A DNA stretch of 64,000 nt from MGBC120314 sp051877855 (GTDB lineage: Bacteria; Bacillota; Clostridia; Lachnospirales; Lachnospiraceae), in NCBI GenBank assembly GCA_051877855.1, contig JBJEJH010000051.1, forward strand, positions 1 through 64,000. The letters run 5' to 3'. The notes beneath the pieces were generated by a model. It was not told the DNA's origin, ran no database searches, and saw only the letters and a program-made list of their open reading frames with translations. A program made the position numbers and the translations under genes. This document shows positions 16,509 to 26,409 of this stretch, piece after piece (positions within the stretch are counted from its first letter, which is position 1; the number at the start of each line of letters is the position of its first letter).

Positions 16509-16521
16509 TCTCCGTCTCATT

Positions 16522-18870
16522 TTATTCCTGACTCACATATCCCGAAACTACCACTTCTCCTTTCTCAATCTTCACTTCAACGGCACCCAATTCGTCTGTT
16601 CGAAACACCTTTGTGCCCACCGTTTCCAGACGCATTAAAAGTTCCTTGTGGGGATGTCCGTAAGAATTCTTTGCCCCACAGGAAATCAATGCAATCTCCG
16701 GTTGTACCACAGACAAAAACTCTTCATCCGTGGATTTACCCGAACCATGATGCGCCACCTTTAACATATCAATATCATTCAACAGCCCATTTTCCAGCAA
16801 ATAATTCTCCCCGGAATCCTCCAGATCTCCCGTAAGAAGCACCTGATAATCTTCATAGGTCAGCCGAAGCACCGTGGAATAATCATTTTGCGAATCATAT
16901 GGATATCCCAATGCAGGATGCAGGCATTCCACCAGAATGTTTCCACAGTAGAACTTCTCCCCGGCGTGAATATAGTGAATCGGAATATTCTTACTCGAAG
17001 CTACCCGAACCACCTTCTCATAACTTTCCGTCCGTGGACTGATGTCCGGCAGAATAAGACAACCAATCTCAAGGAAACCATCCTGCCGACTGCGCTCCGA
17101 ACTTTCATCCTCATCTCCCATGATTTCAAGGATTGCGCTGATATGATCCTGGTCGGCATGGGTTATGACCACATAGTCCAGCTTCCCTACTCCCTGTGAC
17201 TTAAAATAATCCTCCAGACGATATTCACCTACATTCCGGATTCCGGTACTTCCCGCGTCCACCATCATGGAGGTTCCTTGTGAAGTGATATGAATGCACT
17301 CCCCCTGTCCCACATCCAGCATACGCATGCAAAATAAAGGCTCACGGCGCACCACCAGGCATACCACACCGATTACGACCAACTCCATAAAAGATCGAAC
17401 CCCATAATAAACCAACAAAAGCCCCAACATAATGAACCCGTAATACAGGATAATCCCTATCCATCCCGGCTTCCCGGTAATCCATACTGCATAGGGTAAT
17501 TGTAAGAAAAACTCACATAATTTCTTGTAGAACCAGAGAACATAATGCCCAAGCCCGGATAGTGCCACCGCTGCCGGCAGACAGAACAACCCCATCAGTC
17601 CTGCTGCCATAGCACTAAACATCATCAGACTCATTAATGGAAGAACAATGATATTTAAGAAAATTGAATAAATTGGAAATACATAAAAAGTACTTAGAAG
17701 TACCGGAAGTGTCATTACATTGACACTAAGACTTGTAAGAATTGAATCCAGGATCGGATTTCTTTGCTTTTTTCGCCCTTTGCCCTCAAGAAACCGCTCC
17801 TCAACGGCCTTCCAAAGTGCCGGTTTTACCAGCATAATGCCAAGCACCGCCAAGAAGGATAACAAGAAACCACTATTAAAAATAATCTTGGGATAAACCA
17901 GAATAATCACGATTGCCGCCAATGCCATGGCACTGGGCATATCATAACTTCGTCCCAGCACATCCGCCATAACGCTGATTAGAAACATGGACACAGCCCG
18001 GAGAACCGAGACCCCATTACCGGTCATAATTCCATAGGACACCATCAAAATCGAACATATCACAAAACAGGGAACAAATGAAATGCAACATTTACGCAAT
18101 ATGCGATACAGACCCATTCCGAGAATGGCAATATGAAGACCTGAGATTGCAAGAATATGCGCCATTCCATTGTCCTGATACATCTTCTTTACATCCACAT
18201 CCAGCAAGGACTTGTCCCCCAGAAGAATCGATGTATAGAGACCCGCATCCTCATCCAGACCGATGTACTTATAAACTTCAACGAGACGACGCTTTAGCTG
18301 AAAAATCCCCTTCACCCAGGGGTTTTGATTCTTCTTAAGAACCTGTATTTTTTCAGGATATCCCCTTGCCTGAATATTGAGAGTCTCATAATACTTCTTC
18401 TGGTCAAAATTACCCGGATTGCGTGCCTGCGGATAACAGGATAATCGCACATCACAGGCAATCACATCCCCCATAAGCCAGTACTCTTCCTCCCGATCCA
18501 CATATAACACCACCCCGTGCAAATGGGTTTTCTCTTTCGTATCCGAACATTGTATCAAGGGATTCATGACATAGAGCTGCCACTGATCTTCCCTCTCCAC
18601 CACTTTATTGATGCTACCCTCCAGATGATACACTTTATCCGGATTAATAGAACACTCCTCCATCGCCCACCGCATCCGTCCAAATGCTGCAAGGAAAAGC
18701 AATGGAAAACCGATGTAGAAACCCCACACTTTCCTTTGTTGAATCAAATACAGAATCACCATAAGGAAAGGGACAAATACAATACAAAATACCAAGGGAC
18801 CTGCTGCCATAGCAAGAATCTCCCCCGCCATGACCACGGCAAATCCTCCTAACAAAGGTCTTTTAATCAT
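16522..18870 (-). CDS. comEC: DNA uptake channel ComEC/Rec2
   Basis: A 782-residue membrane protein with the full ComEC layout: an N-terminal hydrophobic and OB-fold-like (DUF4131) region, the multi-pass Competence domain (about 220-500, with DNGMAHILAISGLHIAI), and a C-terminal metallo-beta-lactamase-like domain with THADQDH and HHGSGKS motifs. It forms the channel that carries transforming single-stranded DNA across the membrane. AGGAGG sits three bases from the ATG and overlaps the stop of the GerMN lipoprotein gene. It ends an operon that starts with comEA. The 3' side is followed by repeats rather than by holA. Confidence 0.93.
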   Translation of the reverse strand: MIKRPLLGGFAVVMAGEILAMAAGPLVFCIVFVPFLMVILYLIQQRKVWGFYIGFPLLFLAAFGRMRWAMEECSINPDKVYHLEGSINKVVEREDQWQLYVMNPLIQCSDTKEKTHLHGVVLYVDREEEYWLMGDVIACDVRLSCYPQARNPGNFDQKKYYETLNIQARGYPEKIQVLKKNQNPWVKGIFQLKRRLVEVYKYIGLDEDAGLYTSILLGDKSLLDVDVKKMYQDNGMAHILAISGLHIAILGMGLYRILRKCCISFVPCFVICSILMVSYGIMTGNGVSVLRAVSMFLISVMADVLGRSYDMPSAMALAAIVIILVYPKIIFNSGFLLSFLAVLGIMLVKPALWKAVEERFLEGKGRKKQRNPILDSILTSLSVNVMTLPVLLSTFYVFPIYSIFLNIIVLPLMSLMMFSAMAAGLMGLFCLPAAVALSGLGHYVLWFYKKLCEFFLQLPYAVWITGKPGWIGIILYYGFIMLGLLLVYYGVRSFMELVVIGVVCLVVRREPLFCMRMLDVGQGECIHITSQGTSMMVDAGSTGIRNVGEYRLEDYFKSQGVGKLDYVVITHADQDHISAILEIMGDEDESSERSRQDGFLEIGCLILPDISPRTESYEKVVRVASSKNIPIHYIHAGEKFYCGNILVECLHPALGYPYDSQNDYSTVLRLTYEDYQVLLTGDLEDSGENYLLENGLLNDIDMLKVAHHGSGKSTDEEFLSVVQPEIALISCGAKNSYGHPHKELLMRLETVGTKVFRTDELGAVEVKIEKGEVVVSGYVSQE

Positions 18871-18878
18871 TTACCTCC

Positions 18879-19808
18879 TTATTTTCCAACACAGTCCAGA
18901 TTACGCTTTAAAGGTTCCTTCAGTAAAACACCATTAAGCATCAGGGACTCGTCACCATTAATCTGAAACTGCACCTCACTAACTGTGCTTAACTCACATA
19001 GGGAATTGACAATGGAATATATCACTAATTCACTGTTCTTCCCATTAACATCTTCAACAAACTCCGGACTCAGATTCAAATAACAAATTCCATCCCGGAC
19101 CGTTGTACCAAGAATCTTCGTTTTGGAGGAGATTCCTATTTGATAACCTTCATCCTCCGCACCCAGCATCAGTTGCTCCACCACAACACGCTCAATCGGT
19201 ACCGTCTTTTCATAGGCAACATCCAGAGATACCGCCTCTAATTTCTCCCCATCCAATGGAATAAAGTAGAGGGTTAACTTGGACCATCCGTATTTATTAA
19301 ATTCCGCTCCGGAATCCTCAATAAAGTCATCCTTTCCCATAAACCCCACAATTTGTCCATTCTGATAGGTATGGGCTTGCCCGTCAACATAAAAATACAC
19401 TGAATTAATTCCATCAAGCTGGGTCAGGGTCTTAACCACCGAAGCTCTGAATAGTACCTCCTGCACCCCATCCATCTTCTTATACCGATCATTAAAATAC
19501 ACATAGGCAACACCATTGGACACGTTAGCATCCGTAATTGCCGGTGTTTCCCCATACTCCTTCAAATCCCCCCGCTCCTTCAATGGGATTTCCATCGCCG
19601 CAAGCATTTCCCGCATCCAAAGATCCGGATCGGTGGTCTCTGAGTAGTACTCCTTCGTTGTCAATGCGTCATTTTCTACTTTGTAAATGTAATACTGATT
19701 TCCCACCGGTTCCTCTTTCTCCTCACGGGAGACTTCATCACATGCACAAAGCAGAATCAGCACCATACCAAGACTCCACACAATCGCTTTTCTTAGGATT
19801 GATTTCAT
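18879..19808 (-). CDS. Lipoprotein with two GerMN domains
   Basis: A 309-residue exported lipoprotein. The signal peptide ends in the lipobox LCAC with the lipidated Cys23. Two GerMN-type domains follow (about 70-150 and 190-300), each with a V.YV.F or CYLNL strand and a G..SV.F end. GerMN domains occur in spore-germination GerM and in LpqB, often beside two-component systems. The ATG overlaps the histidine kinase stop by four bases (ATGA), with GGAGG nine bases upstream, so it is coupled to the kinase and may act as its accessory sensor. That role is inference. Confidence 0.85.
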   Translation of the reverse strand: MKSILRKAIVWSLGMVLILLCACDEVSREEKEEPVGNQYYIYKVENDALTTKEYYSETTDPDLWMREMLAAMEIPLKERGDLKEYGETPAITDANVSNGVAYVYFNDRYKKMDGVQEVLFRASVVKTLTQLDGINSVYFYVDGQAHTYQNGQIVGFMGKDDFIEDSGAEFNKYGWSKLTLYFIPLDGEKLEAVSLDVAYEKTVPIERVVVEQLMLGAEDEGYQIGISSKTKILGTTVRDGICYLNLSPEFVEDVNGKNSELVIYSIVNSLCELSTVSEVQFQINGDESLMLNGVLLKEPLKRNLDCVGK

Positions 19809-21277
19809 GACCCATCACCTCCCACATAGATCAACGGAACACGCATGATAAATTTGCTTCCCTCGTTTTCCTTACTCTGAAGTTTCATCTGACCATGATG
19901 CATCAGCACCGTCTCCCGTGCAATAGACAGTCCAAGGCCTGTACCTCCTGTTTCTCTTGAACGGGTCTTGTCCACACGATAAAAACGATCAAAGATCTTA
20001 TCCTGCTGATCCTCAGGGATACCGATTCCCGAGTCCTCCACCTGTATATAGAAGTACTTGTGGTCCGCATTGAGAGAAACCTTCACCCATCCATCCTTTT
20101 TATTGTACTTTATCGCATTTTCCACAAGATTGGTTACCGCCAGAGTCAGTTTCACCTCATCCACATCTGCCACAACATCACGATAACTTTCATAGGTTAT
20201 CTCAATATTCTGCCTGGAGGCAATGGGTACAATTCGCTTTAAAACGGCCTCAACCAGATCGTTAATACGAACCCGGCTGATATTCATGGCAACTTCTGTT
20301 TTATCCATCCGGACTAAGGTCAGAAGATCGTTAATAATCTTATTCTCACGATCAATTTCCTTCGTAATATCTTCCATAAACTCCTGATAGAGTTCAATCG
20401 GAACATCCTTCTGTCCATTTAGAGAATCTGCCAATACCTTAATAGAGGTCATAGGGGTCTTTAACTCATGAGACACATTTGAAACAAATTCCTGACGTGA
20501 TTCGTCCAATTGTGCCATTCGTCCAAACAGTTTATTAAATTCTCCGGATAATTCTTTAATTTCTGAATATTCACTTTCGGAAACCCTCGTCTTATATCCC
20601 TGACTAAACTCCCGGATGGATGCTGTGATATTCTCCACCGGTTCCACAAGAAGACCCGAGAAAAAGAACGCAACAATAACCACCGCAACGATTAAAAGAA
20701 TCCGTACCACATAGAGTTCCCTCTCTGCCTTCTTAAGATTCAATCGAAACTCCCCTTGATTAACGTATGCAATAATCACTCCAATCCCCTGATTTTCCGT
20801 ATTCTGAATGGTAACTGCCAGTTCCGTCACATCCCCCGATTTCGGATTTTCCTGCAAAGTCTTACCCTTAAGTCCCTGAATAACGGTGGTTGAAATCAGG
20901 GTTTTGCCCTCCTCGAACATATATGAATCATAAACAATCCTCATCTGTCCATTGACCACAATAATTCTCGAATCAAAAACATCGGATAATGAGGACAGGC
21001 TCTCCCGTCCAATATCAGCCTTTTCGTCGATGAAGGCATTTTTCTGTCCAATCGTTCTTGCCGCCTGATTCAGATAACTTTGAATATCATTATTTTTACT
21101 GCGAATTGCTTCCTGATGATAGGAATTGATAACACTTTGCTCCATAACCAGTAACGGCAATACACCCGCAATGATGATTGCCGCCATGATACGGAACCGA
21201 ATGCTATGAATGAATTTATAAAAGAATTCAAGAAAATGTTCTTCATTTTCCCGGTCTGAATAGTTATTCTTTAACAA
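19805..21277 (-). CDS. Sensor histidine kinase, WalK/PhoR-like
   Basis: About 490 residues: an N-terminal membrane segment, an extracellular sensor of about 130 residues, a second membrane segment, HAMP, HisKA with SHELKTPMTS, and a HATPase with NLVENAIKYN, DSGIGIP and GTGLGLS. It should phosphorylate the response regulator encoded just upstream. The start is uncertain. I give a TTG at 21277, overlapping the regulator by 14 bases; an ATG at 21310 or GTG at 21322 are longer alternatives, none with a convincing ribosome site. The signal is unknown. Confidence 0.88.
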   Translation of the reverse strand: MLKNNYSDRENEEHFLEFFYKFIHSIRFRIMAAIIIAGVLPLLVMEQSVINSYHQEAIRSKNNDIQSYLNQAARTIGQKNAFIDEKADIGRESLSSLSDVFDSRIIVVNGQMRIVYDSYMFEEGKTLISTTVIQGLKGKTLQENPKSGDVTELAVTIQNTENQGIGVIIAYVNQGEFRLNLKKAERELYVVRILLIVAVVIVAFFFSGLLVEPVENITASIREFSQGYKTRVSESEYSEIKELSGEFNKLFGRMAQLDESRQEFVSNVSHELKTPMTSIKVLADSLNGQKDVPIELYQEFMEDITKEIDRENKIINDLLTLVRMDKTEVAMNISRVRINDLVEAVLKRIVPIASRQNIEITYESYRDVVADVDEVKLTLAVTNLVENAIKYNKKDGWVKVSLNADHKYFYIQVEDSGIGIPEDQQDKIFDRFYRVDKTRSRETGGTGLGLSIARETVLMHHGQMKLQSKENEGSKFIMRVPLIYVGGDGS

Positions 21278-21962
21278 AATAATACCCCACTCCCCATTTG
21301 GTCTGGACATACTTTGGTTCACTAGGGTTTGGCTCGATCTTCTCCCGAAGTCTTCTTACGTGAACGTCCACGGTACGCACATCGCCCGGATATTCATATC
21401 CCCATACCATATTTAACAGATTGTCTCTGCTATATACTTTTCCACGGTTTTTGGCAAGCAGCTCCAAAAGATCAAATTCCTTCACCGTAAGATTCATCTG
21501 CTTTCCGTCAACCCAGACATTTCTTCCCTCGAAATCAATCTTCATACCAAAGATCTCCAAACCCGCATCCAAATTATTGTCACCGGAATTCTTTCTTCCT
21601 TGATTTCTTCGGAGAATGGCCTTCATTCTGGCCTTGACCTCAAGAATATTAAATGGCTTTGTTATGTAATCATCCGCACCATTTTCAAATCCAAGAATCT
21701 TATCCATGTCATCTTCCCGGGCCGTCAGCATTATGATCGGCACATCGGAAAATTCCCGCACCTGACGGCAGACCTCCATGCCATCCATTTTAGGCAGCAT
21801 CAGGTCCAGAAGGATGATATCATAATTGCCGTTTCGCACCATGGAAAGGGCACTCTCACCGTCATAAGCGCAATCCACCTCATAACCATCCTGATCCAAA
21901 CTAAACTTTATTCCCTTTACGATGATCTTCTCGTCATCCACCACTAAAACCTTATTATTCAT
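21264..21962 (-). CDS. OmpR/PhoB-family response regulator
   Basis: A 232-residue regulator: receiver domain with Asp9/Asp10, phospho-acceptor Asp53 in LLDLMLPKMDG and Lys in TKPF, then a winged-helix DNA-binding domain ending in TKWGVGYYF. It pairs with the overlapping downstream kinase. The ATG at 21962 is preceded by GGGAG at a good distance; a GTG at 21977 is less likely. It lies between comEA and comEC, where B. subtilis has comEB, so it may control uptake or envelope genes. Its targets cannot be read here. Confidence 0.9.
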   Translation of the reverse strand: MNNKVLVVDDEKIIVKGIKFSLDQDGYEVDCAYDGESALSMVRNGNYDIILLDLMLPKMDGMEVCRQVREFSDVPIIMLTAREDDMDKILGFENGADDYITKPFNILEVKARMKAILRRNQGRKNSGDNNLDAGLEIFGMKIDFEGRNVWVDGKQMNLTVKEFDLLELLAKNRGKVYSRDNLLNMVWGYEYPGDVRTVDVHVRRLREKIEPNPSEPKYVQTKWGVGYYFVKE

Positions 21963-22022
21963 ACTCTCTCCCATCACGCATCAATGCATTCCTGCTGATA
22001 TCCCACAATCAGCAAACGCCGG

Positions 22023-22682
22023 CTAACGTACAACAATATAATCCCTGATCTTACTAAAGGCTGCGCTTTTGATTCCGGAAATGTTCTGAATCTCCTCAAT
22101 CGCTGTAAACTTGCCGTGTTCGCTTCGATACTGTAAAATCGCTTCTGCACGGGATTCGCCAATCCCGGGTAACGTCATCAACTGCTCCTTGGTGGCATGA
22201 TTCAAATCCACCTTGCCCTCCGACACATCGGATTCGACAGCTCCCGTTACAAGCAAAACTTCTTCCCCTTGAGCCGGTACATAAATCCGTTGTTCGTCCA
22301 CCAGACGACTTGCCATAGGAAGCATGTCCAGCACACCATTTTCCGTGACACCTCCGGCGCACTCGATGGCTTCATACACTCGTGCACCCTCATCCAGTTC
22401 ATACACTCCCGGATAGCACACCTGACCGCAGACATACACATAAATCCTGTTTTCAACAGCTTTCGTGACAAATGTTTCTTCCCTTGAAGACTCCTCCTCT
22501 ATCGGGATCTGCGACCTCAAAGTTTCCTGCTGCATGGCCGTTACGGTATCTTCGAAAAAGAGATCCGACTCCTTGCGGTTCTTCACATTCATCCATTGAA
22601 ACCAATACAGGATACCACAAATCAATGCCGCAACCAGCGAAACAATCAGGGTTATTATTCTTTTTTTCTTATAATTATGCAT
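22023..22682 (-). CDS. comEA: Competence DNA receptor ComEA
   Basis: A 219-residue protein with one N-terminal membrane segment (about 9-26), an extracellular SLBB-like region (about 85-150, VYVCGQVCYPGVYEL) and a C-terminal helix-hairpin-helix pair (LPGIGESRAEAIL, ISGIKSAAF) that binds double-stranded DNA. ComEA captures DNA and passes it to ComEC. It is the first gene of the comEA-regulator-kinase-lipoprotein-comEC run, divergent from the glycosyltransferase gene. Confidence 0.93.
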   Translation of the reverse strand: MHNYKKKRIITLIVSLVAALICGILYWFQWMNVKNRKESDLFFEDTVTAMQQETLRSQIPIEEESSREETFVTKAVENRIYVYVCGQVCYPGVYELDEGARVYEAIECAGGVTENGVLDMLPMASRLVDEQRIYVPAQGEEVLLVTGAVESDVSEGKVDLNHATKEQLMTLPGIGESRAEAILQYRSEHGKFTAIEEIQNISGIKSAAFSKIRDYIVVR

Positions 22683-22797
22683 TCAAACCTCCTAAAATCT
22701 AAAACTTTGAATGCACAATCCCCTTTACCCTACTAATTTTAACGAATCCCACCATGAAATACAACCTCTATTTCAAAAATTCCTTCCACTTTACATA

Positions 22798-22826
22798 TTT
22801 ACACCAATTTTTACATATAGTATAAT
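22798..22826 (+). promoter_or_regulatory. SigA promoter of the glycosyltransferase operon
   Basis: TTTACA (22798-22803), 17 bases, TATAAT (22821-22826). The leader to the ATG at 22878 is about 45 bases. Confidence 0.8.
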
Positions 22827-22877
22827 TTTACAATATGGGATTTTATGCGAACCCATCAATCGGTAGGAGAATTAAAC

Positions 22878-23840
22878 ATGAAAACAGTTGATATTATTGT
22901 ACCTTGTTACAATGAACAGGAAGTACTTTCCACCTTTCATAAGACAACCAGTGAAATTATAGATAAAATCGAAAATTATTCTTTTCGTTATATTTTCGTT
23001 GATGACGGAAGCCGTGACGACACGCTGCTCATCCTGAAGGGATTGCAGGCCACCTACAAGAATGTGGATTACATTTCATTTTCCCGTAATTTCGGCAAGG
23101 AGGCTGGCATGTATGCAGGACTTGAAAACAGCACCGGGGACTATGTTATTGTCATGGATGCGGATTTACAGCATCCTCCCATCCTGATTCCGGAAATGAT
23201 CCGGCACATTGAGGAAGGCCATGACTGCTGTGCCGCTTACCGCTCCAACCGGAAAGGGGAGGCACCGATTCGAAGCTTCCTCTCCCAGCAGTTTTATAAA
23301 GTCAATAATATGCTCACTTCCGTTAAGATGCCTTACGGCGCCGTGGATTACCGCATCATGTCCCGGCAGATGGTGGATGCCATCGTATCCATGTCGGAGG
23401 TAGAACGCTTCTCCAAGGGAATCTTTAGTTATGTGGGATTTGACATCTGCTGGATTCCTTATGAAAATGTAGAAAGAACCCTGGGTGTAACCAAATGGAA
23501 ATTAAGAAGCCTCCTCCGTTACGCCGTAGATGGCATCACCTCATTTTCAACCGCACCACTTCATCTGGTATCCCTGATGGGTGGCGCAATATCCATCGCA
23601 GCGATTATCTATGGAATATACATTTTTATAAAAACCGTGGTATTGGGTGTGGATCTGCCGGGCTATGCTTCCACCATTATTCTGTTGCTTTTCCTCGGAG
23701 GAGTAATCGAATTATCCCTGGGTATTATCAGTGAGTATTTATCAAGAATTTTCCTGGAAACCAAGAACCGTCCGATCTACATTGCCAAGGAGAATTCCGT
23801 AAAGAACACTACCACAGAAGACTCTTTCGAACAAAAATAG
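22878..23840 (+). CDS. Polyprenyl-phosphate glycosyltransferase, CsbB/GtrB-like (GT2)
   Basis: A 320-residue GT2 enzyme with VPCYNE, VDDGSRD and DADLQHP catalytic motifs in the cytosolic domain and two C-terminal membrane segments. The family moves a sugar from a nucleotide donor to undecaprenyl phosphate on the inner membrane face. AGGAG lies eight bases before the ATG at 22878. The next gene is YfhO; in B. subtilis CsbB and YfhO together glycosylate lipoteichoic acid, with a GtcA-type flippase between them. No GtcA gene is seen in this window. The acceptor polymer is inference. Confidence 0.88.
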   Translation: MKTVDIIVPCYNEQEVLSTFHKTTSEIIDKIENYSFRYIFVDDGSRDDTLLILKGLQATYKNVDYISFSRNFGKEAGMYAGLENSTGDYVIVMDADLQHPPILIPEMIRHIEEGHDCCAAYRSNRKGEAPIRSFLSQQFYKVNNMLTSVKMPYGAVDYRIMSRQMVDAIVSMSEVERFSKGIFSYVGFDICWIPYENVERTLGVTKWKLRSLLRYAVDGITSFSTAPLHLVSLMGGAISIAAIIYGIYIFIKTVVLGVDLPGYASTIILLLFLGGVIELSLGIISEYLSRIFLETKNRPIYIAKENSVKNTTTEDSFEQK

Positions 23841-23868
23841 TTCATAATTTTATTTGAGGAGAACCGTC

Positions 23869-26409
23869 ATGGAAAATGAAAAGAAAAAATATACCCCCAT
23901 TGAGGGTAGAATCGTATATGTACTGGCAGTGATTATACCAATGGTCGTCCTGATTGCCATATATTTTGCCCGGGGCATCTATCCCTTTGGTGATAACTGC
24001 TACCTGCGCTCCGATATGTACCATCAGTATCTGCCCTTCTATTCCCAATTATGGTACAAGTTAAGGAACCACGGAAGCCTTCTGTACTCCTTTGATATGG
24101 GACTTGGCGTGAACTTTACGGCAACCTATGCCTATTATCTGTCCTGTCCTTTAAACTGGCTGATATTCCTGTTTCCTCATCAATCCCTGATCGAGGTGAT
24201 GAATGCACTGATCATTCTCAAAATATCCTTAAGCAGTCTCACCTGTACGTATTACATTACGAAGCGCTTTAATACCCCGAATATAAACGTGTGTATCTTT
24301 GGTCTTTTCTACGCTCTGTCCGGATATCTGGCGGCTTACAGCTGGAACATCATGTGGCTGGACTGCGTGGTTTTGCTTCCTTTGATTATCCTTGGACTGG
24401 AGCGGATGGTCCGGGAGAAAAAATGTTTTCTGTATACCATTACACTGGGACTTGCCATTCTTACCAACTACTATATTGCTATTATGATCTGCTTAACGAT
24501 GATCCTGTACTTTATCTTCCTGATCATCCGTTATCCGGAGAAAAATGTAAAAGGCTATCTGATTCAGTTTAAAAATTTTACGGCATATTCCCTCCTTGCC
24601 GGAGGACTGTCCGCATGTCTTTTACTGCCGGAGCTTTTTGCACTGTCCTACACCGTATCCAGTGACATTTCATTTCCAAAGAACCTGACGGAATACTTCT
24701 CCGTTCTTCAGATGCTTTCACGTCACATGATGAACGTAGAAGTGCACTTGGGATTAAATCATCATCCGAACATTTACTGTGGTGTTGCCGTATTCTTACT
24801 GATACCGCTCTACATCATGAATAAGCGCATTCCAACCAGAGAAAAGGCCGGAAAATTATGTCTTGTTACAGTTTTTCTCCTTGCCTTTAATCTGAACATT
24901 CCAAACTTTATCTGGCACGGATTACATTTTCCGAATTCCCTTCCATGCCGACAGAGTTTTATCTATGTCTTCATATTAATTGCGATGTGCTATGACGCAT
25001 TCCGGGATATTCGAAAATACACTTCCCGGGAGCTTACCACCGCCCAGTGGATTGCATTGGGTTATATGTTATTCGCAGATCAGGCACTGACCGGTGATAC
25101 TTTAAAATTCACTTCCGTCTACCTAAGTTGTGGATTTATTCTTCTGTATATGTTGATCATCCATCTGTATCGCAGCAGAAAGCTTCCGTATATGGTGTTC
25201 CTGTTTATTTTCTTCACGTCCACCATCATGGAATGTGCGCTAAATTATGAGGCCACTGCCCTTGGCACCACCTCACGCAGCTATTATCTTACGGATAATG
25301 CTGATATCGACGCTCTGCTGGATACAGCAGAAAAATTGGAGGACTCCTTTTACCGTGTCGAAAAGTACTCCGGCGTGAGAACGAAAAATGATGCCGCATG
25401 GCATGGATATCACTCAGCGTCACTGTTTTCCTCCACTGCAAACGGAGGATTATCCAGATTATACGGATATTTTGGCATGGAAAACTCCACCAATGCATAT
25501 TCTTATAATGGTGCAACCTTTTTCACTTCCGCACTGCTTAATGTCCGCTATGTTTTGTCGGATTCCCAGATGACGGAACATGACCTTTTAAGCTACATCG
25601 CCTCTTCCAATGAGCGATACTTGTATGAAAATAATTACACCCTGCCTCTTGGATTTATGCTGCCAAACACCTTTGAGGAAAACTGGGATCGAAAGAACAC
25701 CAATCCATTCCGGGTACAGAATTCATTTATCAGCGAAGCAACCGGAATTTATGATGTATTTGTTCCTTTAGATACCAAAAAAATCACCGATACCTCCGTT
25801 GAAATCAACAATCCAAGGGCACAGCAGGTCTATATCAAGGTCCAGAACAGCGGTCTTGATACAGTCAATGTCTATATTAATGACAACAGTAAATCCTACA
25901 ACATTAAGCATAATCACATCATTGACCTGGGGGTTTTAAATTCCACAGACACCATAAGGGTCACCGCCAACGATCTTACAAGCGGCAATCTCTCTGTGAT
26001 TGCTTATACCATGAATGAGACGGCTTTTATCAATGCCATGAACGTGTTATCCAAGAATGCTTTGACGATTACATCCATGAAGGACACCCGAATGGAAGGA
26101 ACCATTCATGCTGACTATGATGGGCGGATGCTCCTATCCATTCCTTATGATCTGGGATGGAAAATATATATTGATGGGTTCCCGGTGGAACAGGATTCTC
26201 TTGAAGAGGCCCTGATGATGATCGATGTACCGGCCGGGGATCATACCATCCTTATGAAATATTGTCCGGAAGGATTTAAAATAGGTATCGCAATTACCAT
26301 AATTTGTGTTATAATTCTTGTTATGTTATATTTATCCGGGAAATTTGATTTTTTGAATAAACAAATCATTACCACCAGTGATGAAATAAAGGAGGATCCA
26401 GAATCATGA
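23869..26409 (+). CDS. yfhO: YfhO-family membrane glycosyltransferase
   Basis: An 846-residue GT-C-type membrane protein. The first 450 residues contain about a dozen hydrophobic segments; a large extracellular domain follows, and a final membrane segment ends the protein (about 820-838). The DMYHQYLPFY motif near residue 52 is typical of YfhO. It is expected to transfer a lipid-linked sugar to a surface polymer outside the membrane, using the product of the upstream CsbB-like enzyme. GAGGAG precedes the ATG at 23869. Its stop overlaps the argH start. Confidence 0.87.
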   Translation: MENEKKKYTPIEGRIVYVLAVIIPMVVLIAIYFARGIYPFGDNCYLRSDMYHQYLPFYSQLWYKLRNHGSLLYSFDMGLGVNFTATYAYYLSCPLNWLIFLFPHQSLIEVMNALIILKISLSSLTCTYYITKRFNTPNINVCIFGLFYALSGYLAAYSWNIMWLDCVVLLPLIILGLERMVREKKCFLYTITLGLAILTNYYIAIMICLTMILYFIFLIIRYPEKNVKGYLIQFKNFTAYSLLAGGLSACLLLPELFALSYTVSSDISFPKNLTEYFSVLQMLSRHMMNVEVHLGLNHHPNIYCGVAVFLLIPLYIMNKRIPTREKAGKLCLVTVFLLAFNLNIPNFIWHGLHFPNSLPCRQSFIYVFILIAMCYDAFRDIRKYTSRELTTAQWIALGYMLFADQALTGDTLKFTSVYLSCGFILLYMLIIHLYRSRKLPYMVFLFIFFTSTIMECALNYEATALGTTSRSYYLTDNADIDALLDTAEKLEDSFYRVEKYSGVRTKNDAAWHGYHSASLFSSTANGGLSRLYGYFGMENSTNAYSYNGATFFTSALLNVRYVLSDSQMTEHDLLSYIASSNERYLYENNYTLPLGFMLPNTFEENWDRKNTNPFRVQNSFISEATGIYDVFVPLDTKKITDTSVEINNPRAQQVYIKVQNSGLDTVNVYINDNSKSYNIKHNHIIDLGVLNSTDTIRVTANDLTSGNLSVIAYTMNETAFINAMNVLSKNALTITSMKDTRMEGTIHADYDGRMLLSIPYDLGWKIYIDGFPVEQDSLEEALMMIDVPAGDHTILMKYCPEGFKIGIAITIICVIILVMLYLSGKFDFLNKQIITTSDEIKEDPES

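Noticed and set aside
16245..16835. Pro-rich 196-codon plus-strand frame
   Set aside because: It runs through the pyrimidine-rich repeat array and then antisense to comEC; its composition only reflects the repeats.
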